Source of the DNA: an uncultured Eubacterium sp.
GTDB lineage: Bacteria > Bacillota > Clostridia > Lachnospirales > Lachnospiraceae
Length of the DNA stretch: 46,466 nt
Assembly (NCBI GenBank): GCA_945920185.1
Contig: CAMEJP010000008.1
Span: 1-46,466 of the forward strand
Direction of reading: 5' to 3'
A model generated the notes under the pieces. The model made no database searches. It was not told where the DNA came from and saw only the letters and a list, made by a program, of their open reading frames with translations. How positions within the stretch are numbered: position 1 is the stretch's first letter; every line of letters begins with the position of its first letter. The translations under genes and the position numbers were made by a program. Below are positions 32,892-41,073 of this stretch, piece after piece.

Positions 32892-32905
32892 AGAACATTT
32901 GTTCT
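32892..32905. promoter_or_regulatory. LexA-like box upstream of the -35 element
   Basis: AGAACATTTGTTCT is a full GAAC-N4-GTTC LexA-type site, 57 bp centre to centre from the box at 32835-32848. It begins right next to the stop codon of the upstream membrane-protein gene. Confidence 0.8.
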
Positions 32906-32906
32906 T

Positions 32907-33842
32907 TTAGAGTTGTTCCAATTCTTCCTTCATATAATACCATTCAGGAAGAAAAAGGGCATATCTGCACAATCCCGGCTTTGCCAGAACCAGATACAGT
33001 CTATTTGACGAGCCTAAAAACGGCAGTTTTGAAACATCGATAACAGCCTGTGCTTCATACACACCTTTTTGGTTCATATAATCGTTTGCCTTAACTGTTT
33101 CATAGAAGCCATATGGGTCTCTAATATATCTGTCTGCAATCGTAAAGACAACTGTACACACTCCGTTTTTAAGAGGCGTTTCTTCCTTTACCACTGCCAG
33201 ATATACCGTCCCTACCTTCCACAGTTTTTCATGCTCTGCCACAATCTCCGGTACCTCAGGAGAAGCGTTTTTAGTAAGCTTTACGGTATCCTCCCTTATC
33301 GCCTCCAAATGCCTGTCATATATATCTTGGCTGTACAGGGGAAGATTTTCCATAAGGCTTCTTCCTGCCGTAACACTGTCGACCTGCTTTTTGTCATATG
33401 TATGCTTTTGCTTTATAAGTTTTCTTCCCCTAAAATTTCTGTAGAGCATAACAGACGCCCACACCACAAAAGTCAACGACATCAAATAGCACAGTATCCA
33501 CCACGCAAAAGGAGACATGACAATGGCACTGCTTTCCTGACCTTTGATATAGTAAAGCGTTATTCTGTCCTTTGTACCTCTTGGTACAATAAAATCACTC
33601 ACGTCAATGCTTACAGTTTCTCCTTCGTCCGAGATAAATGTAGCCGTTACCGTCTTTTTATCATAATCAGCCACAACCTTTTTTCCCGATACAAGATATT
33701 TCATTTCATTAACCAGTTTTACAGTTGTCCATACGGTCAAAAATCCAAAGAAAAGAAACAGCATAATCCAAATGGATTCCTCACGAAGCTTTTCTTTAAG
33801 TGTAAGCTTTTTAGGAGTGTATTCATATTGTTCAATATCCAC
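32907..33842 (-). CDS. Two-segment membrane protein of unknown function
   Basis: The protein of about 311 residues has a basic cytoplasmic N-terminus, a membrane segment at about 25-45, an extracytoplasmic strand-rich stretch (about 46-110), a second segment at about 112-135, and a cytoplasmic C-terminal region of about 170 residues. No enzymatic motif was recognised. A GTG start at 33842 is preferred because AAGGAAG lies nine bases upstream; the GTG at 33851 is too close to that SD. It lies 54 bp downstream of the thioester adhesin gene on the same strand and may be co-transcribed with it. Confidence 0.7.
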   Translation of the reverse strand: MDIEQYEYTPKKLTLKEKLREESIWIMLFLFFGFLTVWTTVKLVNEMKYLVSGKKVVADYDKKTVTATFISDEGETVSIDVSDFIVPRGTKDRITLYYIKGQESSAIVMSPFAWWILCYLMSLTFVVWASVMLYRNFRGRKLIKQKHTYDKKQVDSVTAGRSLMENLPLYSQDIYDRHLEAIREDTVKLTKNASPEVPEIVAEHEKLWKVGTVYLAVVKEETPLKNGVCTVVFTIADRYIRDPYGFYETVKANDYMNQKGVYEAQAVIDVSKLPFLGSSNRLYLVLAKPGLCRYALFLPEWYYMKEELEQL

Positions 33843-33895
33843 AGACTGCACCTTCCTTTTTATATTTTATCATTTCAGGCAAAGTGTTTCAACAA

Positions 33896-36800
33896 CTAAT
33901 AGTTACGCTTTCGTGTCTTTCTTCTTCCGAAAATAAGTGCAAAAATCAGACATACTGCCAATATAAGTACTGCTGCTTTATATAATCCTGTAGCGTCTTT
34001 TTCGGGTACTTCATATGAAGTATCCGCCGCAACGTCCGGAGTTTTTTCAGTCGGTTGGCTTTGCGAACTGATAATCTCCTGTGATATGGTATCCTGCGAT
34101 GTTTCTTCCTGTAATACATATACTGCTCTTTCAATTCTTGCATTTTCAATATCATCAAACCTTATTTTATCTGCGTAGGTCACTTTAAAATCAGACAGTT
34201 TTCTTCTACCCCTGACACGTATCCGCCTTGTCATCACTCCGTTTTCCTCATAAGCATCTCCGTCCCATTCATATGAGGTTATTTCAAAGTTCTCACTGTC
34301 AAGTTTCAGATCCGCCATTATCTGAGCAGAAAGCGCAGTCATATCAGGTGTATTGTCCTCATACAGATACTTTACGCCGTTATACAGAAAATACTTACCG
34401 TCCACATTATAACAGGTTATAAAAAATTCCAAGTCATCAATCCAATAAGTCTTCAGAAGTTCCATGCTCTCGACAGAAAAAGAATATTCCCTGCTCTCCC
34501 CTGTTATTTCATCAGTGACTTTTTTAGTCATACTTTGTGGAAATGTACTGCCGTCGGGATAACCTTCATAGACATAATCATATGAAATGTACTCATACCT
34601 GTCAGTAATCGGAGTGATAATACTTGTGACATCTGACAGAATATACTTTCCCCTTTCATTTTCCATAAAAGCGTCAAATTCATATGTTTCATCAGGATAT
34701 AATACAGGACTTTCTATATGGATTTCGTCAGCTTTGACGTCTTTGACGTAAAAAAGAAAAAATAAAGAAAATACCGTCATCAGGATGGTAAGTATATTTT
34801 TTACTGCTGTACTCACTTTTCTTTGTACGGTTTTAGCGGATTTTGACGGTCTGAAAAGTATGGTAAGGCATATTATAAAATATGATGACAGTATCAACGC
34901 CAAAATCCATGTATACATATCATCAGCGTCACCTGTCTGAGGTGCATAAGACACTCTTTTTCCCGTATCAGGCACATTTATACTGCTGCCCGAAAAGGCA
35001 GGTGTGCTGTCAAAATCAAGACTTATATTTCCTACAACAGGTTCGTTTGTTATGGAAATGTCCTCATCATTTTCAAGAGAATACTTATTTGCCGTAATTG
35101 CATATCCGTAAGGTGATTTTACCTCCGAAAGTGACAGTTCTGCCTGCCAAGGGTAGTCCTTTTTCAAAGTAATCATGCCGTTTTCGTCGGAAAATACCGT
35201 TTCCACGGTCTCGCCCTTATGCACCAATAACCTTTCTCCCGTAAAGTCATATATATCATTGTCACATATTACCTCAAACTCAGCTCCCGCTAACGGTATA
35301 TTGCCATCTGAGCCTGTCTTATGTGCTTTGTACCGAGGTTTTCTTCTTTCATTATTCAAAGAGACATTTGCCGTACTTACGACCTCGGTGGAATCATAGG
35401 ACAGTTCCACTTTGTGAAGCGTCTCATCTGCAATAAGACCACCCGGTGCCGATATCTCTTTTATGTAATAAGTACCTTCTTCATAACAGGAACTAAATGC
35501 CGTTCCGTTATCATCCGTTATCATAGTTTCAAGAAGCTGTGTGGCACTGCTGTCCCCATATAATTCAAACACCACTCCTTTTATCGGACGTACATCATAT
35601 ATAAATTCATTATCATAGTCCGTGAGCACCTCTCCCGTCTTATACACACAAAGCCGGCACCATTGCCTTGTATTGACAAGACTTCCGGTTATGTATATAA
35701 CTTCATAATCCGAAACATTTTCTGCTATCCCTTCAGATGTTTCAAAAAGAACATAATCCTTATCCAAAGCCAGATAGCCATAAGGAACGGCTGATTCAAC
35801 CGCTTTGTAAGTATATCCCAAAGGAAGGTCAGACTGAAAGTTAATCCTGCCGCTTTCATCCGTGACTGCCTTCTCAAGCAATGTACCTGACGGAACGATT
35901 ATATCGCCTTTGTCATTTAATATGTCACATTGGTTATATAACTCAAACGTTGCATTTTTCAAGGCATTTCCGTTCTCATCCGTCTTGTGAAGCATAAGGG
36001 AAACCTTCTGACGGCGGTCAGATAGAAAAATCGTATATTCCTTTTTATCAAGCGACGTGTAGCCCTCCTCAAACTCTGCTTCATATACTTTGGAATCCGT
36101 AATGTAGCCGGACGGTGCCTTTATTTCTTTTATGTAATATTTACCGGGAATAAGGTCTGATGCGGAATCTGCCCTGCCGTTATCATCCGTGACAAGTTTT
36201 TCAATAAGATCCGTGCAAAGACTGTCGCGGTATATGCCGTACACCGCGCCTGAAAGCCCTGTTTCACGGTATATGAATCCTTTATCACTGTCGTAATCCA
36301 CAAGTGACTCGCCCGACTTTTCCAAGTGTATCACACATCTTTTCTCCTCGTAATATGAGGTCTGTTCTGCAAAAGCCGAAAGCTGCACCGTTTCAAAATA
36401 TGACGATATTATCTGCTGTCTTGGAAAAAGACCGCTTCCCTGCCACTTTTCCACCATATCGGAGTTCATGTTAAGATAGAGCTTATCGGCTGACACCGTA
36501 TTGGCTGTCGTGTATACCGTTAAAGATACGGTGTGATTAATGTAATTCTTCGCCGGTGCCTTTACCGTTATGCTCACAGTGTCCTTTGGAACAGGCATGC
36601 CGGGCGAATAATCATACTGAGTTCCGTTAAGATAAAGCTGACATTCGCCTCCGAAACCGTCGACAGATAAAAATGCAGTATCGCCTGTATCTATGTTAAG
36701 GCTGAACTCATATTCATATGTATCAAATATATTGCTGACCTTATCTGCCTTAAGTTCCACCTTCGGCAAAAGTACCTTTCGCATACTGTCCCTGCCGCAT

Positions 36801-37423
36801 TCGATAAGCTCTGAAAGCATATCCTTAAGCCCACCTATCTCATCAGTGGAATATTTATCAAAATTCGGTTCAAACAAGTTCAAGTCATATCCGTTCTGAT
36901 AGGGTGTAGTGGCAAAACCGCCCGTGATTATCCATATGGCAGCCTGCGTTGCCATCATCTGTGCGCCGTAGCTTTTAACTCCATGTTCTGCCCAGTAAGC
37001 CTTGTTTGCAGGATATCCGTTATACAGTATGTTATTTATAAGAGCTGTCTGACCGCTTGTGTAATAACTTTCCGAAAGATATGTATCCGACACATAGGTA
37101 CATCCCCACGGATATGCTGCATCTGACTCCATACAGTAAGCCGGTGTATGCTTTTCAAAAAAATCATTAGATATGTCGGGCAGTTCGTCAAAATATACCC
37201 TGTCAGGATTATCCGAAGCCATGGCTGCCAACTCCTCATCCTTTTCAAATATTAAATTTTCAAGCCACGCCCTGCCGTCATACAAAAAATAGTCGGCATC
37301 CCTAATACCGAAATACTGAGTTTCCTTAACAGGTGCGGCAAATGCGGGTATGGCAAACAAAGCTGCAGAATGTACCAATGTCAATGCTGCGGCAAGAATA
37401 AAAGAAATTATTCTTTTGGTCAA
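33896..37423 (-). CDS. Thioester/CnaB surface adhesin continuing into a second secreted membrane-anchored domain
   Basis: The protein of 1175 residues starts with TTG 37423 behind GGAGG. A signal peptide (1-29, AFA) precedes a thioester domain: C97 (AYCMES) and Q160 in the TQAAIW motif are the pair expected to form the internal Cys-Gln thioester that binds host surfaces covalently. Four CnaB/SpaA-type domains follow (about 360-460, 465-580, 585-690, 695-790), with K residues near their starts and endings such as EIKAPSGY, EISAPGG and EVKSPYGY, suitable for isopeptide bonds. A sorting-type signal APQTGD (827-832), a membrane segment (about 837-858) and a basic stretch come next. The frame then continues into a second signal-like segment (about 878-897, ending VKADE), a soluble domain (about 898-1140), a last membrane segment and the tail RRKTRKRNY. 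No sortase gene is in the window. Confidence 0.85.
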   Translation of the reverse strand: MTKRIISFILAAALTLVHSAALFAIPAFAAPVKETQYFGIRDADYFLYDGRAWLENLIFEKDEELAAMASDNPDRVYFDELPDISNDFFEKHTPAYCMESDAAYPWGCTYVSDTYLSESYYTSGQTALINNILYNGYPANKAYWAEHGVKSYGAQMMATQAAIWIITGGFATTPYQNGYDLNLFEPNFDKYSTDEIGGLKDMLSELIECGRDSMRKVLLPKVELKADKVSNIFDTYEYEFSLNIDTGDTAFLSVDGFGGECQLYLNGTQYDYSPGMPVPKDTVSITVKAPAKNYINHTVSLTVYTTANTVSADKLYLNMNSDMVEKWQGSGLFPRQQIISSYFETVQLSAFAEQTSYYEEKRCVIHLEKSGESLVDYDSDKGFIYRETGLSGAVYGIYRDSLCTDLIEKLVTDDNGRADSASDLIPGKYYIKEIKAPSGYITDSKVYEAEFEEGYTSLDKKEYTIFLSDRRQKVSLMLHKTDENGNALKNATFELYNQCDILNDKGDIIVPSGTLLEKAVTDESGRINFQSDLPLGYTYKAVESAVPYGYLALDKDYVLFETSEGIAENVSDYEVIYITGSLVNTRQWCRLCVYKTGEVLTDYDNEFIYDVRPIKGVVFELYGDSSATQLLETMITDDNGTAFSSCYEEGTYYIKEISAPGGLIADETLHKVELSYDSTEVVSTANVSLNNERRKPRYKAHKTGSDGNIPLAGAEFEVICDNDIYDFTGERLLVHKGETVETVFSDENGMITLKKDYPWQAELSLSEVKSPYGYAITANKYSLENDEDISITNEPVVGNISLDFDSTPAFSGSSINVPDTGKRVSYAPQTGDADDMYTWILALILSSYFIICLTILFRPSKSAKTVQRKVSTAVKNILTILMTVFSLFFLFYVKDVKADEIHIESPVLYPDETYEFDAFMENERGKYILSDVTSIITPITDRYEYISYDYVYEGYPDGSTFPQSMTKKVTDEITGESREYSFSVESMELLKTYWIDDLEFFITCYNVDGKYFLYNGVKYLYEDNTPDMTALSAQIMADLKLDSENFEITSYEWDGDAYEENGVMTRRIRVRGRRKLSDFKVTYADKIRFDDIENARIERAVYVLQEETSQDTISQEIISSQSQPTEKTPDVAADTSYEVPEKDATGLYKAAVLILAVCLIFALIFGRRKTRKRNY

Positions 37424-37539
37424 TGTGTGGTCCTCCTTAATGAAATTTAAGGAATCTTAACATACATACTAAAGAAAAATGTAGAAACGGCATATGAATA
37501 ATTATATTTTATGTAAATCATATTACCACATGAAAAACG

Positions 37540-37986
37540 CTAATGCAAGAGCTTTTTAAAAATTTTCTGTATTTTTCCGATAAGCGAATGGTCGAAGTAG
37601 CTTACCATCGGTTCTGTGTCAGGAAACAAAGTCATCATTCTGTAAATATAAAAAGCTATCGCCAAAATTCCCACTGCCATAACAGGCTTTTCAAGCCATT
37701 TGCAGGATTTCCCAAGGATATATGCATTTACCGCATACAAACCGGCAAGCAGAATAACAACATATACAAAGGGGTGCATCTTAAACGCACCTACAAAATC
37801 GCCTTTAACAAGAAGCACAAGAGCCCTTGTCACACCGCAGCCGGGACATGGGATTCCAAAGACAAGACGTATAGGGCATGTGCCGCCCAATATTAGATTG
37901 TATAAAATTATATATAAACCGATAAAAGTAAAAGGAATCCAATACTTTTTCAGATCCTTCATAACACGCTCAAATATCTTTGACAT
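37540..37986 (-). CDS. DUF2752 membrane protein
   Basis: The protein of about 148 residues has three to four hydrophobic segments and the family signature CPGCGVTRA (with PIRLVFGI before it), which is diagnostic of DUF2752. The function is unknown. The start is uncertain: ATG 37986 overlaps the end of the upstream gene by 17 bp, and ATG 37962 lies just after it. It probably belongs to the dapA-dapB transcript. Confidence 0.8.
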   Translation of the reverse strand: MSKIFERVMKDLKKYWIPFTFIGLYIILYNLILGGTCPIRLVFGIPCPGCGVTRALVLLVKGDFVGAFKMHPFVYVVILLAGLYAVNAYILGKSCKWLEKPVMAVGILAIAFYIYRMMTLFPDTEPMVSYFDHSLIGKIQKIFKKLLH

Positions 37987-38719
37987 GGTACAGATAAGCC
38001 CTCCCGCGTTTGCCGATATTTTCAATGGTTCCCAGATAATTAAGTATATTCACAGCCATACCCGCCATCCCGGATGACACCTTGGCAGCCGTCTTATAAT
38101 CCTTTGCCGTAAACTCGTCCGCAAGTTCAACAGGAACAAGAGCAAGATAATCCTCTATATTTTCAATGCTCACTATGTTGTCTATGTTTTTCGGTATCCG
38201 GTCAAACCTCTCCGTAGGCTTTCTGGTGCGTCTGTTGACTGCCTCTGTCCTGTATTCTTCAATATCAAGCATAACAATATCTAAGGAAAGGTTTGGATGT
38301 TTCAAAAAATTTTTAATACGATACAGTTCTTTAAACACCTCGTACGGACTTCCGCACTTTGGAGATTTTCTGCGGTATGTTATTTCTCCGGTCGCGGTAT
38401 CAAGCATATTCAGATACTTGATATGAGGTATGGGATACACTATTTTTACCTCATATAAATTAAGAAATACAGACAGTTTATCCCGCATTTTGTTGAAATT
38501 GCCTGTCTGTATCTCTATGACTTTTCCGTTTCTGAATATATCAGCAACATATCCGTTTAAGGCAACCTCCTGATAATCCCCGTCAGGTTCATAGTAGTTC
38601 TTCAGCACGCCGTGGACCGTCTTTTCCGACAGCGTGCCGATACCACTGTGATTATGGTCGCTTCCAAGTATCTTTAACTTTGCTTCTTCAAATCTGTATT
38701 CGTCAAACATATCACGCAT
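37970..38719 (-). CDS. Nuclease-like protein of unknown function in the dap operon
   Basis: The protein of about 249 residues has an N-terminal helix-turn-helix-like stretch (TLSEKTVHGVLKNYYEP), then GYVADIFRNGKVIEIQTG, which has the D-x(n)-E-x-Q layout of divergent PD-(D/E)XK nuclease folds. The C-terminal part (ELADEFTAKDYKTAAKVSSGMAGMAVNILNYLG) looks like a winged helix. ATG 38719 was chosen because AAGGA lies six bases upstream. It follows dapB by 27 bp. Nuclease activity is only a fold-level guess. Confidence 0.65.
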   Translation of the reverse strand: MRDMFDEYRFEEAKLKILGSDHNHSGIGTLSEKTVHGVLKNYYEPDGDYQEVALNGYVADIFRNGKVIEIQTGNFNKMRDKLSVFLNLYEVKIVYPIPHIKYLNMLDTATGEITYRRKSPKCGSPYEVFKELYRIKNFLKHPNLSLDIVMLDIEEYRTEAVNRRTRKPTERFDRIPKNIDNIVSIENIEDYLALVPVELADEFTAKDYKTAAKVSSGMAGMAVNILNYLGTIENIGKRGRAYLYHVKDI

Positions 38720-38746
38720 AAACATTCCTTAAAGCCTGTCTGTAGC

Positions 38747-39502
38747 TTATCCTATGACATCCTGCATGGTATAAAATCCCGGTCCTTTGCCTGCAAGAAA
38801 CTTTGCCGCCTCAATTGCTCCTTTTGCAAATATTGACTTTGAATACGCCGTATGCTTAAACTCGATAACCTCGTCAATTCCTGCAAACAATACTTCATGC
38901 TCGCCTACTATTGTTCCGCCTCTCACTGCGCTTATACCTATCTCTTTTGGCTCACGCATTTTTCGCTCCTGGCTTCTGTCATAAACATAATAGTAGCTGT
39001 CATCAAGTTCCTCTTTTATGGCATCTGCCAAAGCTATGGCTGTACCGCTTGGAGCGTCCAGTTTGAGATTGTGATGTTTCTCCACTATCTCTATATCAAA
39101 TCCTGCAGGTGCAAGCACCTTAGCTGCATCCTTAAGGAGTTTTAAGAGTGTATTGATTCCAAGAGACATATTTGCGGAACGAAGCACAGCTACCTTACTG
39201 CTTGCCTCATTTACCTTTAAAAGCTGGTCGTTTGAAAGACCTGTCGTGCAGAGTACAAGAGGTATTTTTCTCTCTACACAGTAATCTACCAGTGCATCCA
39301 CTGCTGATGCATTAGAAAAATCTATAACTACATCAGCAGGGACATTACATTCATTAATTGACTGATATACAGGGTACGCGTTGCTGCCTGCACTGAATGG
39401 GTCTATTCCGGCAACAATCTTTGCCTGACTGTCCTTTTCGACAAGTTCTGATATAACTCTACCCATTCTGCCGTTGCAGCCGTGCATTATAATATTTGTC
39501 AT
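38747..39502 (-). CDS. dapB: 4-hydroxy-tetrahydrodipicolinate reductase
   Basis: The enzyme of 251 residues carries out the second committed step to diaminopimelate and lysine, with NAD(P)H. The nucleotide-binding loop is HGCNGRMGRV, the catalytic region is EKHHNLKLDAPSGTA (histidine pair and K), and the GEHEVLFAG stretch is typical. It follows dapA by 35 bp. Its SD region (CGCTTCGGATTGGAG) resembles the dispersed SD-bearing repeat. Confidence 0.97.
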   Translation of the reverse strand: MTNIIMHGCNGRMGRVISELVEKDSQAKIVAGIDPFSAGSNAYPVYQSINECNVPADVVIDFSNASAVDALVDYCVERKIPLVLCTTGLSNDQLLKVNEASSKVAVLRSANMSLGINTLLKLLKDAAKVLAPAGFDIEIVEKHHNLKLDAPSGTAIALADAIKEELDDSYYYVYDRSQERKMREPKEIGISAVRGGTIVGEHEVLFAGIDEVIEFKHTAYSKSIFAKGAIEAAKFLAGKGPGFYTMQDVIG

Positions 39503-39537
39503 AATCGTTCTCCAATCCGAAGCGTGTTTTATTTACG

Positions 39538-40422
39538 TTACAGTATTCCGTACTTTTTCATTGCAGCCTCAAGCTTAGGCACATTTTCCTCCTCCATAGG
39601 AGAGAGCGGTCCTCGAAGACCTCCTACGTTCATTCCCATAAGGTTTACAGCCGTCTTTACAGGTATAGGATTGACTTCACAGAACAGTGCGTCGCACATA
39701 GGAATTGCTTCCAGCTGAAGCTTTGCCGCAAGTGCCGTATTGCCGTCAAAGAATGCCTGACATATATCATGAGTCTGCTTAGGTGCTACGTTTGAAAGCA
39801 CTGATATTACGCCTTTTCCGCCAAGTGAAAGCAAAGGTACTATCTGGTCGTCATTTCCCGAATACACGTCAAGGCATCCGTCAGCCAATGACATGAGCTT
39901 TGCAACCTGTGCTATATTTCCGCTTGCTTCCTTTATACCGACAATATTTTTTACTTCCTTTGCAAGTGTTACGGCAGTCGCAGGCATAATGTTACAGCCT
40001 GTTCTGCTTGGCACATTGTACATAATTATAGGCACATCAACTGAATTTGCAACAGTCGTAAAATGCTTTATAAGGCCCTTCTGAGTAGCCTTGTTGTAAT
40101 AAGGTGTCACTACCAAAAGTGCATCTGCTCCGTACTTCGCTGCTTCCTGTGAAAGGTATACGGCAGTCTCAGTACAGTTAGAGCCTGTTCCTGCAATAAC
40201 GGGAACTCTCTTGTTGACCTTTTCTACCGTATATCTGATACATTCAAGATGCTCCTCGTGGGTAAGTGTGGAAGCCTCACCTGTAGTGCCGCATATAACT
40301 ATGGCATCCGTGCCTCCCGCAATCTGAAACTCAATAAGTTCACCCAACTTCTCATAATTAACTGACAAATCCTCATTGAACGGTGTAATAATGGCTACAC
40401 CTGCGCCTGTGAATACTGACAT
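39538..40422 (-). CDS. dapA: 4-hydroxy-tetrahydrodipicolinate synthase
   Basis: The enzyme of 294 residues condenses pyruvate with aspartate semialdehyde. Family motifs are GTTGEASTLTHEEH, YNVPSRTGCN (active-site tyrosine region) and the Schiff-base lysine in GIKEASGN, with VYSGND following. It leads an operon with dapB and two uncharacterised genes. A promoter lies at 40451-40479 and a lysine riboswitch further upstream at 40756-40962. Confidence 0.97.
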   Translation of the reverse strand: MSVFTGAGVAIITPFNEDLSVNYEKLGELIEFQIAGGTDAIVICGTTGEASTLTHEEHLECIRYTVEKVNKRVPVIAGTGSNCTETAVYLSQEAAKYGADALLVVTPYYNKATQKGLIKHFTTVANSVDVPIIMYNVPSRTGCNIMPATAVTLAKEVKNIVGIKEASGNIAQVAKLMSLADGCLDVYSGNDDQIVPLLSLGGKGVISVLSNVAPKQTHDICQAFFDGNTALAAKLQLEAIPMCDALFCEVNPIPVKTAVNLMGMNVGGLRGPLSPMEEENVPKLEAAMKKYGIL

Positions 40423-40450
40423 ACATCCATCTCCTAACTTGAATTAATAT

Positions 40451-40479
40451 ATAATATGATACCAGGGGCAAAAGGTCAA
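40451..40479 (-). promoter_or_regulatory. Proximal promoter of dapA
   Basis: Minus-strand TTGACC (40474-40479), a 17-bp spacer and TATTAT (40451-40456), 29 bp upstream of the dapA start. A transcript from here would escape the upstream riboswitch. Confidence 0.65.
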
Positions 40480-40502
40480 AATGCCGTTCATGCTTGCATG
40501 AT

Positions 40503-40644
40503 AAGGTATTTGAGCTTTTGGGCTGCCAAGCATAAGGAAGTAGCGATTTACGCAGTAAATCAGCGGATTCCGAATGTTTGTCGAATTGCGGGAGCTGCTA
40601 AGCAGCGGAGCAATTCGCAGGCATCAGTCGGGGCAAAATACCTT
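40503..40644. repeat. Palindromic insertion-like element between lysine riboswitch and dapA
   Basis: Terminal inverted repeats AAGGTATTT (40503-40511) and AAATACCTT (40636-40644) bracket 142 bp with two strong internal hairpins: GATTTAC/GTAAATC at about 40545-40560, and CGAATTGC/GCAATTCG at 40582-40617 with inner GCTGCT/AGCAGC. It encodes no protein. It is similar in style to a MITE or REP-type element. The rest of the gap (40645-40755) holds another hairpin (TAAGTACG/CGTACTTA). Confidence 0.6.
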
Positions 40645-40755
40645 CTTACCTCAACATAATAATATGCTTAAGTACGTTTCTTCGTACTTAGCGCTTAGGC
40701 TTATATGTAAACATTTTGGCTGTTACTTTCATTTAAGAACGAAGTCCCATAAAGT

Positions 40756-40779
40756 AAAAAAAGCTAGCGTATGCTAACT
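40756..40779 (-). terminator. Terminator of the lysine riboswitch
   Basis: On the minus strand AGTTAGC and GCTAGCT pair around ATAC and are followed by seven U residues. Confidence 0.85.
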
Positions 40780-40962
40780 CAAAAAACCTTGACAGGATTC
40801 TTCAAGTAGCCCTCCATCTTATGATGACAATATGCCCAGCAAATGCGGTTACGGTAACCGAAAAGCTTCGGCGCAATCACCTTTCTCAAGACTTCCTTTG
40901 TGTCCGTCACATCCGTCCTGATACTCTTTTTATGCGCGACCTCTACTCGTTTCATATAAACT
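40780..40962 (-). ncRNA. Lysine riboswitch (L box)
   Basis: Read on the minus strand, conserved L-box blocks appear in order: P1 CGAGTAG (40943-40949), AGAGGTCGCG, GAAAGGTGA (about 40878-40886), CGCCGAAG (about 40866-40873), GCTGGG (about 40835-40840), and GATGGAGGGCTAC with the P1 partner CTACTTG (40803-40809). It has its own promoter just upstream and an intrinsic terminator just downstream, so lysine should stop transcription. An apparent reading frame of 58-72 codons here is only the riboswitch read as protein. Confidence 0.92.
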
Positions 40963-40968
40963 ATATTC

Positions 40969-40997
40969 AGTATAATAAGTATATGTATATTTGTCAA
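40969..40997 (-). promoter_or_regulatory. Promoter of the lysine riboswitch transcript
   Basis: Minus-strand TTGACA (40992-40997), a 17-bp spacer and TATACT (40969-40974), about 7 bp before the riboswitch. Confidence 0.85.
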
Positions 40998-41009
40998 GTA
41001 TTCTTATAC

Positions 41010-41042
41010 AAAAACCTGCCTTCGGATTATCCCAAAGGCAGG
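41010..41042 (-). terminator. Terminator of the SSB-like gene
   Basis: On the minus strand CCTGCCTT and AAGGCAGG form the stem, with an inner GGGA/TCC pairing, followed by five U residues. Confidence 0.85.
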
Positions 41043-41073
41043 CAGAGATTTCTTATTTACTTAATATCCGGCT

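Noticed and set aside
33896-37423. Sortase-pilus operon
   Set aside because: Only one CnaB protein is present and no sortase gene was found in the window.
40779-40997. Reading frame of 58-72 codons on the minus strand with a good promoter and a terminator directly after its stop
   Set aside because: The same bases contain all conserved blocks of the lysine riboswitch in order, and no SD precedes the possible ATG, so it is RNA and not a gene.
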